This document shows positions 12,786 through 25,548 of a stretch of 64,000 nt of DNA, piece by piece; position 1 is the stretch's first letter; every line of letters begins with the position of its first letter. A program made the translations under genes and the position numbers. The stretch is from Eopsaltria australis (lineage: Eukaryota; Chordata; Aves; Passeriformes; Petroicidae), in assembly GCA_034509425.1 (NCBI GenBank), contig JAVTVJ010000832.1:186001-250000 (forward strand), read 5' to 3'. The notes under the pieces were generated by a model. It did not search any database. It was not told the DNA's origin and saw nothing but the letters and a program-made list of their open reading frames with translations.

Positions 12786-14247
12786 GGAGGTGCCCTGCCA
12801 TTGATGGAGACCCTCAGCTCCATGGTGCTGGTGGTGCTGGAGGCACCTCATGCTCTGACCCCATGTCCATGGAGCCACAGGGATACCTGGGCACTGGGAT
12901 GAAGGGGTGCCCTGTGAGAGTGAAGATGCTGAGAACCAGAAGAGTCCAGGGCAGTGGGATTTCTGAAGAAATTAAGTTTGGAAGCCCTTTCTTTCCCCCC
13001 TATAACCAGAGAGAGGTGAGCTGGGCTAAGACACGGGAAGAGATAGAAAAAGGCATCCCAGGGCATTGGCAGCATCCACAGGGTGGTGAACCCGCCACCC
13101 CACAGAGCAGAGGGTCAGTCTCCAGCTCTCAGCACTACCACAGAGGAAGGCAGAGGTAGATATTGGTGAAACCCTAAAGCATAACCCCGGAGAACTCTGC
13201 AGAAAGCCCTTTTGCTACCCTGATGTCTCCCCATGGGTCCCAGCAGCACTCACTGCCCCTGCAAGCTGCACCCAGGGAGTGTGTCCTCTCCACTTGTCTC
13301 CTCTCTCCCTGTACTCTGGTTTTGAGTTCTTTTCCCTCCTTTCTCCTGGCTGTTTTCTGTGAAAAGCAGTAGCAAATCTCTCCCAGGCTGCTCATCTTGC
13401 ACCTCCCATGTTGCTCCCTCCTACCCTCCCTCCCTGTGCAGCCAAACTCTTTTGACCCAAACATTGTGGGTTAATGCAGCCACCTCCACAGCCCAGGGGG
13501 CTGAGGGGTACTTGGAGCCCTCTGGGAGCAAGTGGGGGACAGCTCCAGGCCACCATGTGAGTGCTGATGCTGCCACAGGGCACTTTGCCACCCCTGAAGT
13601 TCAGCTGTGGGCAGATTTGGGGAGGGGGCTGCTGGAGATGGACCACCCCCATTCAGCTCGGGTCCCTCTGGATGCTGGAAGTGCCAATCCCTGTTCTGCA
13701 GTAAGATCTCCTCCAGGGCAGAAGCGGTGGTGGGAAAAGTTAATTTGAGTTGATGGGGATTCTTTTCTTATCAGCATCCCCTGTTGCACAGGCTCCCATT
13801 GGAAACACAGGTCCTGTGACCCTGCCCCAGCAGGGCCGTGCTCCTCAGAGGGGACGTCAGCAATGGGCAAAGTGGCTGCAGCAAGTTCCCACAGGGGCCG
13901 GGGCTGCAGAGAGGAGAAGGACCTTGGATGGGTGAGATTTATGGGTGATTTTTAGCGATGTGGGGAGTGTGCAGCACAGGCTTTGGAGCAGCCAGGAGTC
14001 CCTTCTCCCACTGCTGCAGCCCGCTCTGTTTAGCTCGGAGGAATGGGGAGGACAGCAAGGAAGAGAGGAGATGGAAGGCTTGGCCTCCCACATTTTGTAG
14101 GGACCTTGATGTATTTCCAGGCTCCTGGCTCAGACCACACTGGTAAAAACAGCAGAGCAGAAAAACAACTGCAAGGACCGGAGAAAATCCTTCCCTTAGT
14201 CCTCATCACAGTAGAGGGGTCCTGAACACCCTCTCAACCTTCCCATG

Positions 14248-14310
14248 ATGTGGATGGTGCTGTGCTGGTGCTGAGCCCCTGGGAACAGCAATTCCTCATG
14301 GACTTCAGCC
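14248..14310 (+). repeat. Diverged direct repeat, copy 1
   Basis: This segment shares about 50 of 63 bases with 15210-15272, including GGTGCTGTG and CCCTGGGAACAGCAA. The family is not recognised; it may be an old interspersed repeat or a local duplication. Confidence 0.45.
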
Positions 14311-15209
14311 CACACCCCCCTCCCAGGCATCCCCAGGTGCCCTGGGGCCAGCACTGAACCTCTCACATGAAGGTGAGGCTTTGGCTCATCCCAAATCTGC
14401 CCGATGGCTCCTCTGCCCAGTGCAGTGACTCCCATGCCCCCACATTGCCATGTCCTGTGCCAGCTCTGGCCAGAGCCGGCATCTCTTGGAAAGGGCAGAA
14501 GAAAGTGCCTCAGGTTTCCTGGAGCAGGAATGTCCGTGGTGCCTGAGGATGGTGCAGCCCCAGGTTGGTGCAGAGAGGATGCCCCAGGCCGAGGCCGTGT
14601 CCTCGCCTTTGGTTTAGTGCTGCTGTTGGCTCTGACTCCCACTTGCATCTGATTTCTGCTGCTTTTCTGGAACTGACTCTTTGGCCTGATCCTTGCTAAG
14701 GTGCCCAGGAACCTGGTGCTCATAAATTAAAAGGCATGTGAATGGTTGATTCATTAAAAATAACATCCAGTGGATTTTTCCACTCTGCTCTCCAGAACTC
14801 TCCCGGGGAGCCCTCACTAGAAGTGGATGTTGTCGCCCACCTCAGTCCCCTGTGGAGTTACAAACACAAATAAGGACTGAAATAAGGGCCTGGAAAGGGC
14901 ACGGGATCCAGCATGAGAGTCCTGGAGATCAGCTCACTGCCTGCTTCCAGACCCTGCTCCTGAAAGGATCTCACTGGCCAAGGCCGTGTGCCCAGGAGCC
15001 AAGGACACCAAGGGGGACAGGACACCCCCAGCAGTGTCCAGGGCTGGGTGTGAGCATTCCAGGGAAAACAAGCTCTCCCCTTGCCAGCTGGGACTGCAAC
15101 CTCCACCCTGTGGCATTACCACTGATCCCAACCACCTCAAAAATCCATCCTGACCAGCAGTGGGATAAAATTAATCCGACAATGCCCTCTGATGGTGGAA
15201 ACAACCCTG

Positions 15210-15272
15210 GTGTGGACGGTGCTGTGCCAGTGCTGAGTCCCTGGGAACAGCAACATCCCCTGGACTCCAGCT
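15210..15272 (+). repeat. Diverged direct repeat, copy 2
   Basis: Second copy of the segment at 14248-14310, in the same orientation about 960 bp away. Confidence 0.45.
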
Positions 15273-16131
15273 TGGGCAGAAGGTGCCTGGGGACAGATGG
15301 GGACAAAGCAGACGGGCTGCAAGAGGGATGGCACAGAGAGGGTCTGATTAATCCCAGGCACTGCCCAGCTTTGCTCTCCGTGGCCCCAAGGGTGGGATTG
15401 GCTTCGATCTGCGGGTGCCAGGCTGGATTTGCATCTGCACTGGCAGTGCCAGGGCCAGCCAGGACAGGGCAGGATGTGGGTCTGGCCCCACGACGGAGCT
15501 GCCACGCAGCTGGGATTGCTCCTGCCCTGTGCCCCCGGACCCAGGGGAGGAGAGGTCACCCCACACTGCTGACCTCGGGTAGCCATGTGTTCCAGGGTCC
15601 CTCTGGGCTCTGCCAGTGTCTGCCCCGAGCTGCCCAGAGCTCCGGTGATGACTCATCCTGCACATGAGCCACCGGCTCACAGGGACGGCTCCCGTCCTCT
15701 GGAGAGCACATCAACATGTCCTGTACCCACCGTGGGGAGGTGACAGCTCCTGCCCGGGTTGCTGCCTCACTGACGTGGATAAAAAAAACTGTGCTTCGGT
15801 AAGGAAGCATTGAGGTGCTGCAACACTGATGTGGCGTTTCTTCTTCCCCAGCCGGAATCGCTCCCCTGCTCCAGGGGAAAATTTTTCCACATTCTCTTTC
15901 TCTTTGTTGGGGTCTTTCTTGTTCAGTAATCTCCTTATGTTTCATAAAGCTAGTCCTTCCTTTGCAAGCTCAAAACCCATCTCCTCCACCCTAGGCTGGG
16001 TGGGATCCTATGGGACCCTACAGCAGCCCTGGCACCTCTCCACATGCCCCCATCCAAGCCAACCTCACAATAAGCAGGACAGAGGCGTTTGGTGGCTTTT
16101 ATCAGGACCAGAGTCCCTCAGCTGGGTTTGC

Positions 16132-16137
16132 TTTATT
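16132..16137 (-). terminator. Polyadenylation signal AATAAA of MYBPH
   Basis: The plus strand reads TTTATT, so the minus strand has AATAAA, 485 nt downstream of the MYBPH stop. This gives a plausible 3'UTR of about 0.5 kb. Confidence 0.65.
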
Positions 16138-16621
16138 GTCACAGGCAATGACAGGTTCAGAGTTTGGGGTGCAGCCCCCGAAGCACTGCCAGGGAGGGGC
16201 AGTCCAGCAGGCAGCAGAGACCACGGCCAGAGGCACCAGCACCTGCCCTGCCCCTGCCCGGCACCTGCAGGATCCGCCTGGGAAAAGGAACGAGATCCGA
16301 GTCCTGTGAGGGCACCGAGACAGCCCAGGTCAGGGGTGGGTGGGAAACACGTCCCTGCCACGGCTCCAGGGCAGGACAAACCCAGCCACATTTACAGCCC
16401 TCCCTCCACCTCCCCAAGGGACAGCTTTCCCTCATCCCACCCCACCCGTGCATCTCCAGCCACGGGACAAGGAAGGGCCAAGCTGGGACCCCATCAGCAG
16501 GTGACAAGGGCTAATCCAGGACACTCAGCCCACTCCAGCCCCTGAAGTGCTCTACCTACCTTCCACCCTGCTGCCCCAACCCAGACCTACCTTGCTCTTT
16601 GTCTTGTCCTCCAATCTGTCC

Positions 16622-19600
16622 TCACTTGGGCACTGCAGGAGAGCGCAGGAGACAAAACACCCCTGAATTCCCCTTGTCTTACTCGCCCTTTGACTCCCAA
16701 AAGGGCCTGTGTGCTCACCCCAACGTGCACCTGCACCCCCAAACACTACACACCCCATGGGCCAAGGAGGGGCTGAGGGGAGCAACACGGGGCAGGTCTG
16801 CTCCACATGCTCTGCTGAGGCAGGGAAATGTGAGCTGGGAAGGGTGGGCAGGATCCCGAGACGTAAATCAGAGCAGCCCAGGTGCAGGGGAGCAGGGTCA
16901 CACACACCCCTCATGCCTGGGACCAGAGCAGGGACAGCCAGTTCTGGGCCAGGCCCCAGCAGCTCCTCTGGCTCTGCCATTTCTGATTTCCTCCCCATTT
17001 TTTTCCCATGAATAAGGAAAGGTGATTTCAAGATGCTTCAAGACCATAAACCCAAGAAGCCCAAAGCTGCAGCTCCACAGGGCTGTCCTCAGACTCCCTC
17101 ACGACCAGGACCACCATAAAACAGGGACAAAGCACATCCCTGGGCAAGTGAGACCTGGAAAAGGCAGGCGAGGGCTCCTGCTCCTCCTTCCCCTCAAGCA
17201 CTCACCTTTCACATCCAGTCTGCAGTCTACCGAGGCTTCCCCCAGGGGGTTCACAGCCTTGCAGGTGTAGACCCCCCCATCGAAAGGGCCAGGCTTGCGG
17301 ATCTCCAGGGAGCACACGCCCTGATCAATCAGTGCTATGTATTTGGGGTCTTCCCGGATCTCCATCTGATTTTTCAACCAGATGATTTTGGGCTGAAAGT
17401 TTAGAGAAAAGACAGAAATGAGAAATCTAACTGATCCAAAAATTCAGCCACCTCTCCCTGCCTTTGCTTTGCCTTGAAGCTTGTGGCCATGGTGGGATTC
17501 ACAGTCAGAAGTATTTTGAAGATCCAAATCTCCCACTTTTCAGCCCCAACCACTGCTCCCCTCTTCCTCCCCCAGCACAGAGGAAACAGGACATGACTTG
17601 ATTTAAGACCAGTCTCCCATCTCCATGAAGAAACACCCCAAAAGTGCCCCCCCTGGACTCAGAGGGCATCTACTCACCCAACCCTAATCCAACAGCACCA
17701 ACCATCTCCCAGACACCTCCAGCCACCTTGCAAAAACCCCACTGGTGTCCCCAGGCCAAGGCTATGCTGTGCTTGGAGGAGCCACAGACCTGGGGGAAGC
17801 CCCGGACGGAGCAGAAGAGGTGAGTGCTGTAGCCCCGTGTCGTTGTCCGGTCTGTCAGGGGCTGCGTGAACTTCGGGGGCTCCATCATGTCCCGCGGGAG
17901 GATCTTCTCAGGCTGGTAAGTGCTTTCTGAGGAAATCATTAATTCTAGCTGAGGCAGAGCTCAGGCTCCCAGGCTGACCCACGCAGGGATTCAGCACAAG
18001 GTACCCAGAACCACCTCTCTACCCTCTTGTGAGAAGCCAGATGAGGACCTGGCCCTCGGCTCAGTGCAGCCCTGATTCCCCATCTGATCATGATGTGACA
18101 GTGCCCGGGCCCTGCAGGGAACAGGGTGGATGCCAATCCCCACACCCACAGTGACACGTTCTGTGTGCAGCAGGGCAGACCCGGGCCAGGCACACTCGGG
18201 ATCTCCCCGTCCATCCCCAAATTTCAGTGCAAAGAAATAACAGCTGGAGGAAAGCTCTGCAGATGGCAGAGGACCCAGGTCACTCTGTGCTACCAGGGAG
18301 CAGGCTGGAAATAGATGCAAGGAGAGTGGGGCTGGTTGGAAATTTGGTCCTGAGCTGTGGGGCCAAAGCCAGGGCTGTTCTAACCCTTCCCAGCTCCTGC
18401 TTCCATCTCATCCCAGGGATGTCCATGCCTTGGTTCCTCTCAGGGGGCTGAGCATGGCACAAGCTTCCCCCAAAGGGGAAATGAGGTGCAGAGGGGGGGC
18501 AGGGGACCTCTGGACCTGGAGCTCAGCCTCACCCCTGCTGGTCTTGTCCTGGGGACCAGCCCAGCAGCATCAGCACAACTCTGAGGAAGCCCCACTGGCC
18601 GGAACCCCCTTGGCCATCACTCTCCCCAGCCCCCCAGCCCCTCAGGGACATGTCCCCACTTGTCTTCTCGATGTGGGCCACCCCAGAGGCCACGGCGGCG
18701 CTGTCGCTGAGCCCGCAGATGTTCTCGGAGAACACTCGGAAGGAGTAGGTGTTGCCAATGATGAGGTCAGAGATGGTGCAGCTGGTGCGGGTGCAGCGCT
18801 CCAGCACCGTGAACCACTTCTGGATGGAGAAAAGGAGGAAGAAGGGAGTACTGAGGACAGGGACAAGGACGGAGAAGGCGTGGGGTGAGTGCAGTGTCCC
18901 TCTCCCATCAGGGCATCACCCAACAGGCCCAGGCTCACCCCACTCTTCTTGTCTGACTTCTGCACCCTGTAGCCCTTGATCTCAGAGTTCCCGTTGTCCG
19001 CAGGGGGGGTCCACTCCAGGGCCACATTAAAGCCCCACACGTCCACCAGCTTCAGGTTCTGGGGAGGGCCGGGTGGCTCTGCAAACACAAACACCCTCAG
19101 GGTGACATCCCAGTTTGCTCCCCCACATTCTGTACCTTGACCTCGCTTTTAATCTCTTCTCACCCTGGTGCAGCACACAAGGGATGAGAAGCTGCAAGGG
19201 CCAAGGCTGGCAGAAACTCTGCATCCCCAGCCAGAGGAGTTCACATGCATGATCCTGTTGAGGATCCCACTGGAACAGGGACTCCGTGTTGCTGTCACAT
19301 TACAAACCACCCAGAGCAACACCCACCCAGCCACGGAGGAGAAATGAGCCCCAGAGTGACCCTGCAGGGTGCCATCCTCAGCTTACCAACCACCTGGATG
19401 TCCAGGGTGGCCCTGTCCTCGGCTCCGTTGATGCGCACGCTGAGCTCGTAGCTGCCCGAGTCCTGGCGCTGGGCCTGGCGGATGTAGAAGATGGAGTCCC
19501 GCGCTGTGTTGCGGATGTTGATGCGGCTGCTGTCCAGGGGCTGCCCTCCCTTGCTCCAGCTCACCTGGGGCTGCGGCTTTCCCTGCAGCAACAGGCAGGT

Positions 19601-22600
19601 CAGGAGCCACTCGGGGACACGGTCCCAGCTGGTGCTGCTGGGAGGGACGGGTGGCAGCAGCAGCCCGGGTGCCACCTCACATCCAGCAGGCTCCGCAGAA
19701 GAAGCCTCAGCTGATTGCTGTCAGACTCACTAAGGGGAAGCCAAAAGGCTCCAGGGGTGAGGCTGGAACATGCTGCCTCCCCTGAGGTCTGCATGGACTC
19801 AGCCCAGCTGTACTTGCCAGGGCAGAGCTGTGCTCTCATGGCCCAGGTGCTGAGCCCAGGCTTCAGCTTAGCACCAGGGCTTGAACTCAGCACACAGGGA
19901 AAATCTGTGCCAGCACAGAGTCCAAACTGTCTGTGAGACATGGCATGGATGAGCCCCTCAGCTCAGGGCCTCTCACTCCCTCTGCTTGGGCAATGTGCTT
20001 CAGAGCCAGCTGCCACAGTGGAGATGCTCTGGTGATTCCCAGACAGGATGAGAGATGAGCTGAGGAGACAACCTCGAGCCTAGCCCACCAGTGTCAGCAT
20101 TGCTCCCATCACACAGCCCTGGGGCTGCCCTGCTCCAAAGGCAGCTGGTCCCCTCAAGGGATCCCAGTGCTGTGTTGTGGGGTCCCAAGGGATGTGGCCA
20201 GATCCTGGCCAGGAGCACGAGCTGAGCTGGACTTACAGCAACAGCCAGCCAATGTCCTGATGTGTTTGGAGCTGACCCACTGCAGCATCATCAATAAAAA
20301 TACAGCAGGGGAAAAAATGGGATCCGGGCAGGAAGAGGAGAGAGATTCCCACCCCATCACCCACCCTTGGCCCATGAGCCACAAGGACCAGGCCAAGTCA
20401 GAGCTCAGTAGATCCATGGCTAACCTGCAGGAGCTAACCTGGAGTGAAATGCCAGGTGCATTAAAGCCCAAATCACCCACCTACCTGAAAGGGGATCATG
20501 ATGTTCACAGCATCCCCCACACGCCTGATGTAGGTCTCCCGCAGGTGCCGAGGCATGCGGATCTTCGGGAGCTCTGGGGAGCAGGAATTCACATTGTGGG
20601 ACAAGGAACTCCCACTGCTCAGCTGGACCCCCATGCACACCCCCAAGAAAATCCACCCAAACACAGCCTCCTTGTCCCTCTCATCCCCTGGATGGTGCTG
20701 CTCCCCTGCAGGGCTGTGCTAGCCTGTCCCATTGCCTGTATCCCAGAGTGATATCCGTGCCTCAGATCCCAGTCACCAGCCCCAGGGCAGCACTCTGATG
20801 GATCATTCCCCCCCTTCATTACAGCCTGGCCTTGATTAGAGGAGCCACAGCACGACCTATATGGTAACAGGGCAGGGAGCAGCATCTCCCAGTTGGGGAA
20901 TATTTCTGCCCCTGACTTTCCAGAGGCACACAGCCCAACTTCCAGCAAGGACAAGGCTTCACCTCCACCTTCCCTGTGCAGTCCAGGCCACTGAGACACC
21001 AAGGAGGTGCCTGGCCACACCAGAGCTGTGGAAGCTTCAGGCTCATAACAAAGGTAAATGTCCCCAAGGAAACTTAAGAAAGACAAGCAAAAACCCCACT
21101 GTGGAATGCTCATGGAGCACATCCCCTTCCCAGGGCAGAATAGAAGCTGTATAACTCTGCTGGCTCTGTGCCACCCAGGGATCCCTCCTGAGCCCCTCCT
21201 AAAGGAGCTGGGAGTAAAATGTGCACGAGCTTAGCCCTGGGGAGGGGCCCAGCCAGAATAAACCAGGCCTGAGCCAAACAGCTGTGAGGGCTGGGGAGAG
21301 CAGGGACAGAGCCAGCAGTCCCAGCTGGCCCCTCCTGACAGCTGAGATGGTCCCTGCACTGCTCGTGCTGTGATTTCTGCAGGCATCCATCCCCCAGTGC
21401 TGCCACTTGGGCTCATCACTCTCAGCAGGGCGGGGAAACCTGACCTGGAGGAGGATGGTAATTCATGGCTTTTCCCCAGCTCAGAGGGACAGGGCTGGCC
21501 AAGGTTGGTGGCCCAGGTGACAAAGTGTCGTGGTGGGAAGGCCTTTTTCCTGCCCTTGTGACTCCCATACTGATTCTTCATCTGGTTTCTCCTTGTCCCT
21601 CTCCACCTCCCAAGCCCACTCATCCCACCTGTTGTTAAGCTCCGTGCTCCAATTGCTGCTATTTAAAATCCCCTGGGGTGCTATAAATGAACTGGTGAGA
21701 TGCATGAAATGCAGGCCTGGAGAAAATGTGAAGGCCAGGAGGCAACAGATGGGGAGAGGAGGAGGAAGGAGAAAGGAGAAAGGAGAAAGGAGAAAGGAGA
21801 AAGGAGAAAGGAGAAAGGAGAAAGGAGAAAGGAGAAAGGAGAAAGGAGAAAGGAGAAAGGAGAAAGGAGAAGGGAGAAAGGAGAAAGAAAAGGAAAGGAA
21901 AAGGAAAGGAAAAGGAAAGGGAAAGGGAAAGGAAAAGGAAAGTGAAAGGGAAAGGGAAAGGGAAAGGGGAAAACCCAGTAGATCGAGCTGTGTGTGGGTC
22001 TCTCAGCTCTTTGGGTTTTACACCTGCACACGTGGCTGGGACAAAGCTCAGGCAGCAGGGACAGGTTGTGGAAAGCACGAGCTGTGCTTTTGGCAGCTCA
22101 TGCCAGTCCCTCATACCCCAGTTTTCCCAGTTCCATGAGCTTTGGTGGGATGGTTTTGGGGTCAGAGGTGAACAGGCACAGCCAGCACCCCTAAGCCACA
22201 TTCCCCTCCCCTGAGCACACTGAGAAGATGCAGCCTGCAGGACCCCTGCCGCAGGCTGTGCCTTCTCCAAGCCTCTTCCTATTAAATGCTGGTGGTTCCT
22301 GGAATAACTTTTCTAAGTATTACTATTTTTAAGCAACTGAAAAATCTGATGTGTTGAATAACAAGAAAATTTGAGCATCAATAATTCTTTCTAGAGGGAA
22401 AATGAGTCTGTATTTGCTGTCTGCTGAGTACGAACCGGCCCTGCCCTCCTGCATCAGCCTCGGCACATTGGCAGCACCCTGGGAGGAATGTGAGTCTTGC
22501 TAAGCATGGGAGCAACTCATTCATTAGCGAGTTCAGCATGATTAAAGTTCCCATGCTCCAGACAAGCAGCTCTTGACTTCCCTGAGCTAAATAAACAAAG

Positions 22601-25318
22601 CTGTCCAATGTGTGCCGTGGCATATTCGGGATGTGACACGGCCAAGGGGAGGAGGCGTGCTCTGGGTGAGGCGGATTCTGAGCTTCTACCATGAAAAAGG
22701 AAAATGTGGCTCTGCCTTTTGGGTCCTTCACCCCCTAAGTTTCACCACCAGCAAGACTGGTGAGGTCAGGAAGCTTCTTCCATGGGAATTGGACACAGTC
22801 ACTGAGAATAACATCTGTCAAAGGCTGGATGGGAGCCGTGAGAGGCTGCTGGGGCCACAGGGATGGACAGAGGTTTCTCCCAGGAATTCTGCCCTCGGGA
22901 GCAGTACTCACGGAGGATCTCCCTGATGAGCACTGGCTGCTCCAGAGTGGCCGGGACGCTGGCTCCGCTGGCGCTGACAGCCACCACCCGCACGTGGATC
23001 TTGTCCCCAGAGCTGAGGTTTGGGATTGTGTAACGGGTGGAAAGAAAAGGCTCCTGGTTCACAGCTTTCCAGTCTGAACCTGCAACAGACCCAGCACAGC
23101 CCTTGGGATGTGCCACGGAGGGACAGACACACCCTGAGCAGCAGGAGCAAGGCCCAGGGGGTGAGACTCAGAAGCAAAGAATCCCTTCCTTGGAAATGTG
23201 GAATGATTTGGGGCACCAGCAGAAAAAGGGACCTTGCAGGGGAGGTTGGCCCCCCCTCCCAAGGAGTGTGGGTATGAGGTGCTGGCAGGAGCTCAGCACT
23301 GCAGCACAAGGACATTTGCAAGCAAGAAAAGGCATCGGGCCAGCGAACACGTCCCTGCTGACCAGGTGCATTTCTGAAAGATCCTTGGAGCTCCCTGCCA
23401 GCCACTCTGCCCCTCTCCCTGCCCCAGGACAACGCCAGGGCTCACCGTGGCCTCCGCAAACTCCTCCACACCGGGCAAGGTCTGCTCAGGAGCTGCCCCT
23501 GGCCAGATCCTCTCTAAAGTGTTCTTCCTGCTTGTAAAGGACACCTCAAACTCAGCTCAGAGCCCAGCCCTCTCCCAGCCCCAGCTAACAGGGCCTTGCC
23601 AGCCAGAGTCCTGCACCAGCCCAAACACAGCAGCCCCGCAGCCCCTGGGTGATGTAAGAGGGGCTGGAGCTCTCCTGTCCCCAGCAGACCCAAAGCCAGC
23701 CAGGACAGCATCCAGACCGGGCCCTTGGAGTGGCTGTCAGACAGACCCCTGCAGGAATGGCTGCATCTTTGCTTGTCTCATGCAAGGACCTCTCACACAT
23801 CCCACCCAGCCGTGGTAACCTCTCCACCCCCAGCCCAACGATGCCAAGAATGTGTCCACGGTGTGTGCCACAAGCTAAACAGCTCAGGATCAAGTTCCCT
23901 GAGGTGCATGGGCCACCTGGGTCTCCCAGACCACTCCAGCCCAGCCTGCCCTTGCAGATCCCCCCAGCCACACAAACCCTTCACTCTCACCCCAGAGCCC
24001 AGCAGGGCTTCAAGAGAGTGTCCAAAACACAAATCTTACCCACCCACTCCATTCCACTGCCCAGAAATGCAACTGGAGAACTGTGGACAATCGCTGGACA
24101 ATTGCTGGACAATTGCTGCCACCTCCCAACCCACCTCCATCCGCCTCGGCCACCCTCCTTCCAGACATGAGCAAGTCTGCTGATACACGCCCAGGACCCT
24201 TTCCTTCCTTATCCTCCCATCTTATCCCCATTCCTTCCATGCTTCATTTTGGGCAAACATGGGAGGACTGAACTTTTTCCTCCTGTTTTCTTGGATTACC
24301 ATCCCAGCCCTGGGTCTCTGCAGATCTGGAGTTCATCACAGACCATCCCCAGAGGGCAGAGCTGGACACAGCAGCGACTCTCCAACTGCTCCAAGGCCCT
24401 GCTAAAGACACCACTACTGTCTGAAGCCAAGGTGATGCCCTGTTCCTCCATGGAAAAGAAATATCCATTCAAAATGGATCCATTTGGACAAAGAAAGGGA
24501 ATTGTTGCTGGGGGCAATGCTCTGCTGGGTTGCACCCAGCTCCATCCCATCCCACAAGCACACACCATCTCTCCCTGCTCTCAAGGCAGGAAAGACCAAA
24601 CCTACTTCCATCTTTGCAGATCTCCACCACGTATCCATCCAGGCCTGCCCGGCCCGTCTGCTCCGGGGCTTTCCAGGTCAGTGTGAATGAGTTTTCGCTC
24701 ACTTCCTCCACGGCCAAGGACAAGGGGCAGCTGGGTGGCTCTGTAACAAACCCACGGTGGTGAGGGCAGGGCTCGGGTACCAAGGCTCTTGGAGGGCAAT
24801 CACTCAGCCTCCAGGTCTGTCTTCAGGTCCACCTAATCCCCAGCCCTATCCCACTGCAAAAATATCCCTGATGACTTCATCCCCCCGTCCCTTCTCCCCG
24901 GCACATGCCCCCTCCAAGCCTTGCTTATGTCCCCTACCCACTCCAGTGTTCCCCACTCACCTTCCTTTGGTTTTTCCAGTTTAGGTTCAGGGGCTGGGGC
25001 TGGGGGTTCAGCTGGGGGAGCTGGGGAACCTTCTGCAGGTGCTGGAGTCGCTTCTGCTGCAGCTTCCGTAGGGGTGAGAGCAGGTTCCTCTGTGGGGGCC
25101 GGGGGCTGCTCCGGGGTGTGCTCAGCAGCTGGGGGCTCTTCAGTAGCTGGGGCTGGGGCTGGGGCTGGGGCTGCTTCTTTTGGGGCCGCTTCTTTTGGGG
25201 CTGCTTCTTTTGGGGCTGCTTCTTTTGGGGCTGCCTCTTCCTTTGGGGCTGCTGCTGCCTTTTTCTTGGCTGCTGCTGGAGCCGGTTTTTTGGCTGGAGG
25301 CGCAGTTTTGCCGGTCAT
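16622..25318 (-). CDS. MYBPH: Myosin-binding protein H (10 exons, 526 aa)
   Basis: MYBPH is a thick-filament protein of skeletal muscle that binds myosin in the C-zone of the sarcomere. Exons by splice signals and phase: 25318-24961, 24740-24606, 23079-22912, 20573-20485, 19582-19387, 19078-18939, 18819-18660, 17926-17790, 17392-17206 and 16632-16622. The sum is 1581 nt, one open frame. Residues 1-120 form a low-complexity Ala/Pro/Lys/Glu region that starts [11 protein letters not shown] and holds EAAPK repeats. Then come Fn3 (about 122-220, starting [13 protein letters not shown]), Ig (about 222-316, with GKPQPQVSW), Fn3 (about 317-418, with [15 protein letters not shown]) and Ig (about 430-523, with [16 protein letters not shown]). 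This is the MyBP-H order. The last exon adds only VPK and the stop. The 526 aa compare with about 537 aa in chicken as I remember it. ADORA1 next door supports MYBPH over MYBPHL. Confidence 0.95.
21751..21973 (+). repeat. Polypurine simple repeat, (GGAGAAA)n then (GGAAA)n-like, MYBPH intron 3
   Basis: The plus strand is purine-only from 21751 to 21942 (192 nt). One T at 21943 follows, then purines to about 21973. The first part is an almost perfect heptamer array of some 17 units. The second part is GGAAA/GGGAAA. In the MYBPH transcript it is a long polypyrimidine run inside the intron between exons 3 and 4. Confidence 0.95.
24084..24116 (+). repeat. 11-bp tandem repeat x3 in MYBPH intron 2
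   Basis: There are three consecutive TGGACAATYGC units; only the first differs, by one base. Confidence 0.85.
25171..25250 (-). repeat. MYBPH: 15-bp coding tandem repeat (EAAPK units) in MYBPH exon 1
   Basis: About five copies of a 15-bp unit (plus strand GCTTCTTTTGGGGCT) encode successive EAAPK pentapeptides. They are followed by an Ala-Pro alternation in the N-terminal extension. Copies differ by one or two bases, so slippage is likely. Confidence 0.85.
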
Positions 25319-25520
25319 TGCTGCAAAGCCTGGGCTGGGCAAGAGGATGTTCTGGAGTCTCTGCTCCGGGATCTCTGCTCTCTTTTGGGGTTCCTGCTCC
25401 AGACAAAAGATCTCTCCTCTGGATATGGGGTCTGGACTCCGAGGTTGGGTCCCTGCTCAGGACCAGGTGTCTCCACTCTGGACCAGTGGTCTCGGCTGTG
25501 CTGGGAGGGGGGAACCAGGT
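25319..25520 (-). other. MYBPH: MYBPH 5'UTR (predicted)
   Basis: This is the stretch between the predicted start site, about 30 nt downstream of the TATA box, and the ATG at 25318. It contains repeated CTCC/CTGG-like words but no obvious intron. The exact start site is inferred. Confidence 0.5.
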
Positions 25521-25548
25521 CACTGAGCCAGAACAGGAGCTGGGTGAC

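Larger units (their letters stand above)
12786..16131. other. Intergenic spacer between convergent ADORA1 and MYBPH
   Basis: I see no exon with conserved coding content. The open frames here are short, overlap on both strands and lack recognisable domains. The only structure noted is a pair of about 63-bp similar segments (14248-14310 and 15210-15272). Confidence 0.6.

Noticed and set aside
21530..22270. Lys/Glu/Arg-rich and Phe/Ser/Leu-rich frames of about 200 codons
   Set aside because: They are translations of the heptamer purine repeat on the two strands.
16622..25318. MYBPHL as the identity of the myosin-binding gene
   Set aside because: The N-terminal MTGK with a long charged extension, the chicken MYBPH-like C-terminus and ADORA1 next door all favour MYBPH.
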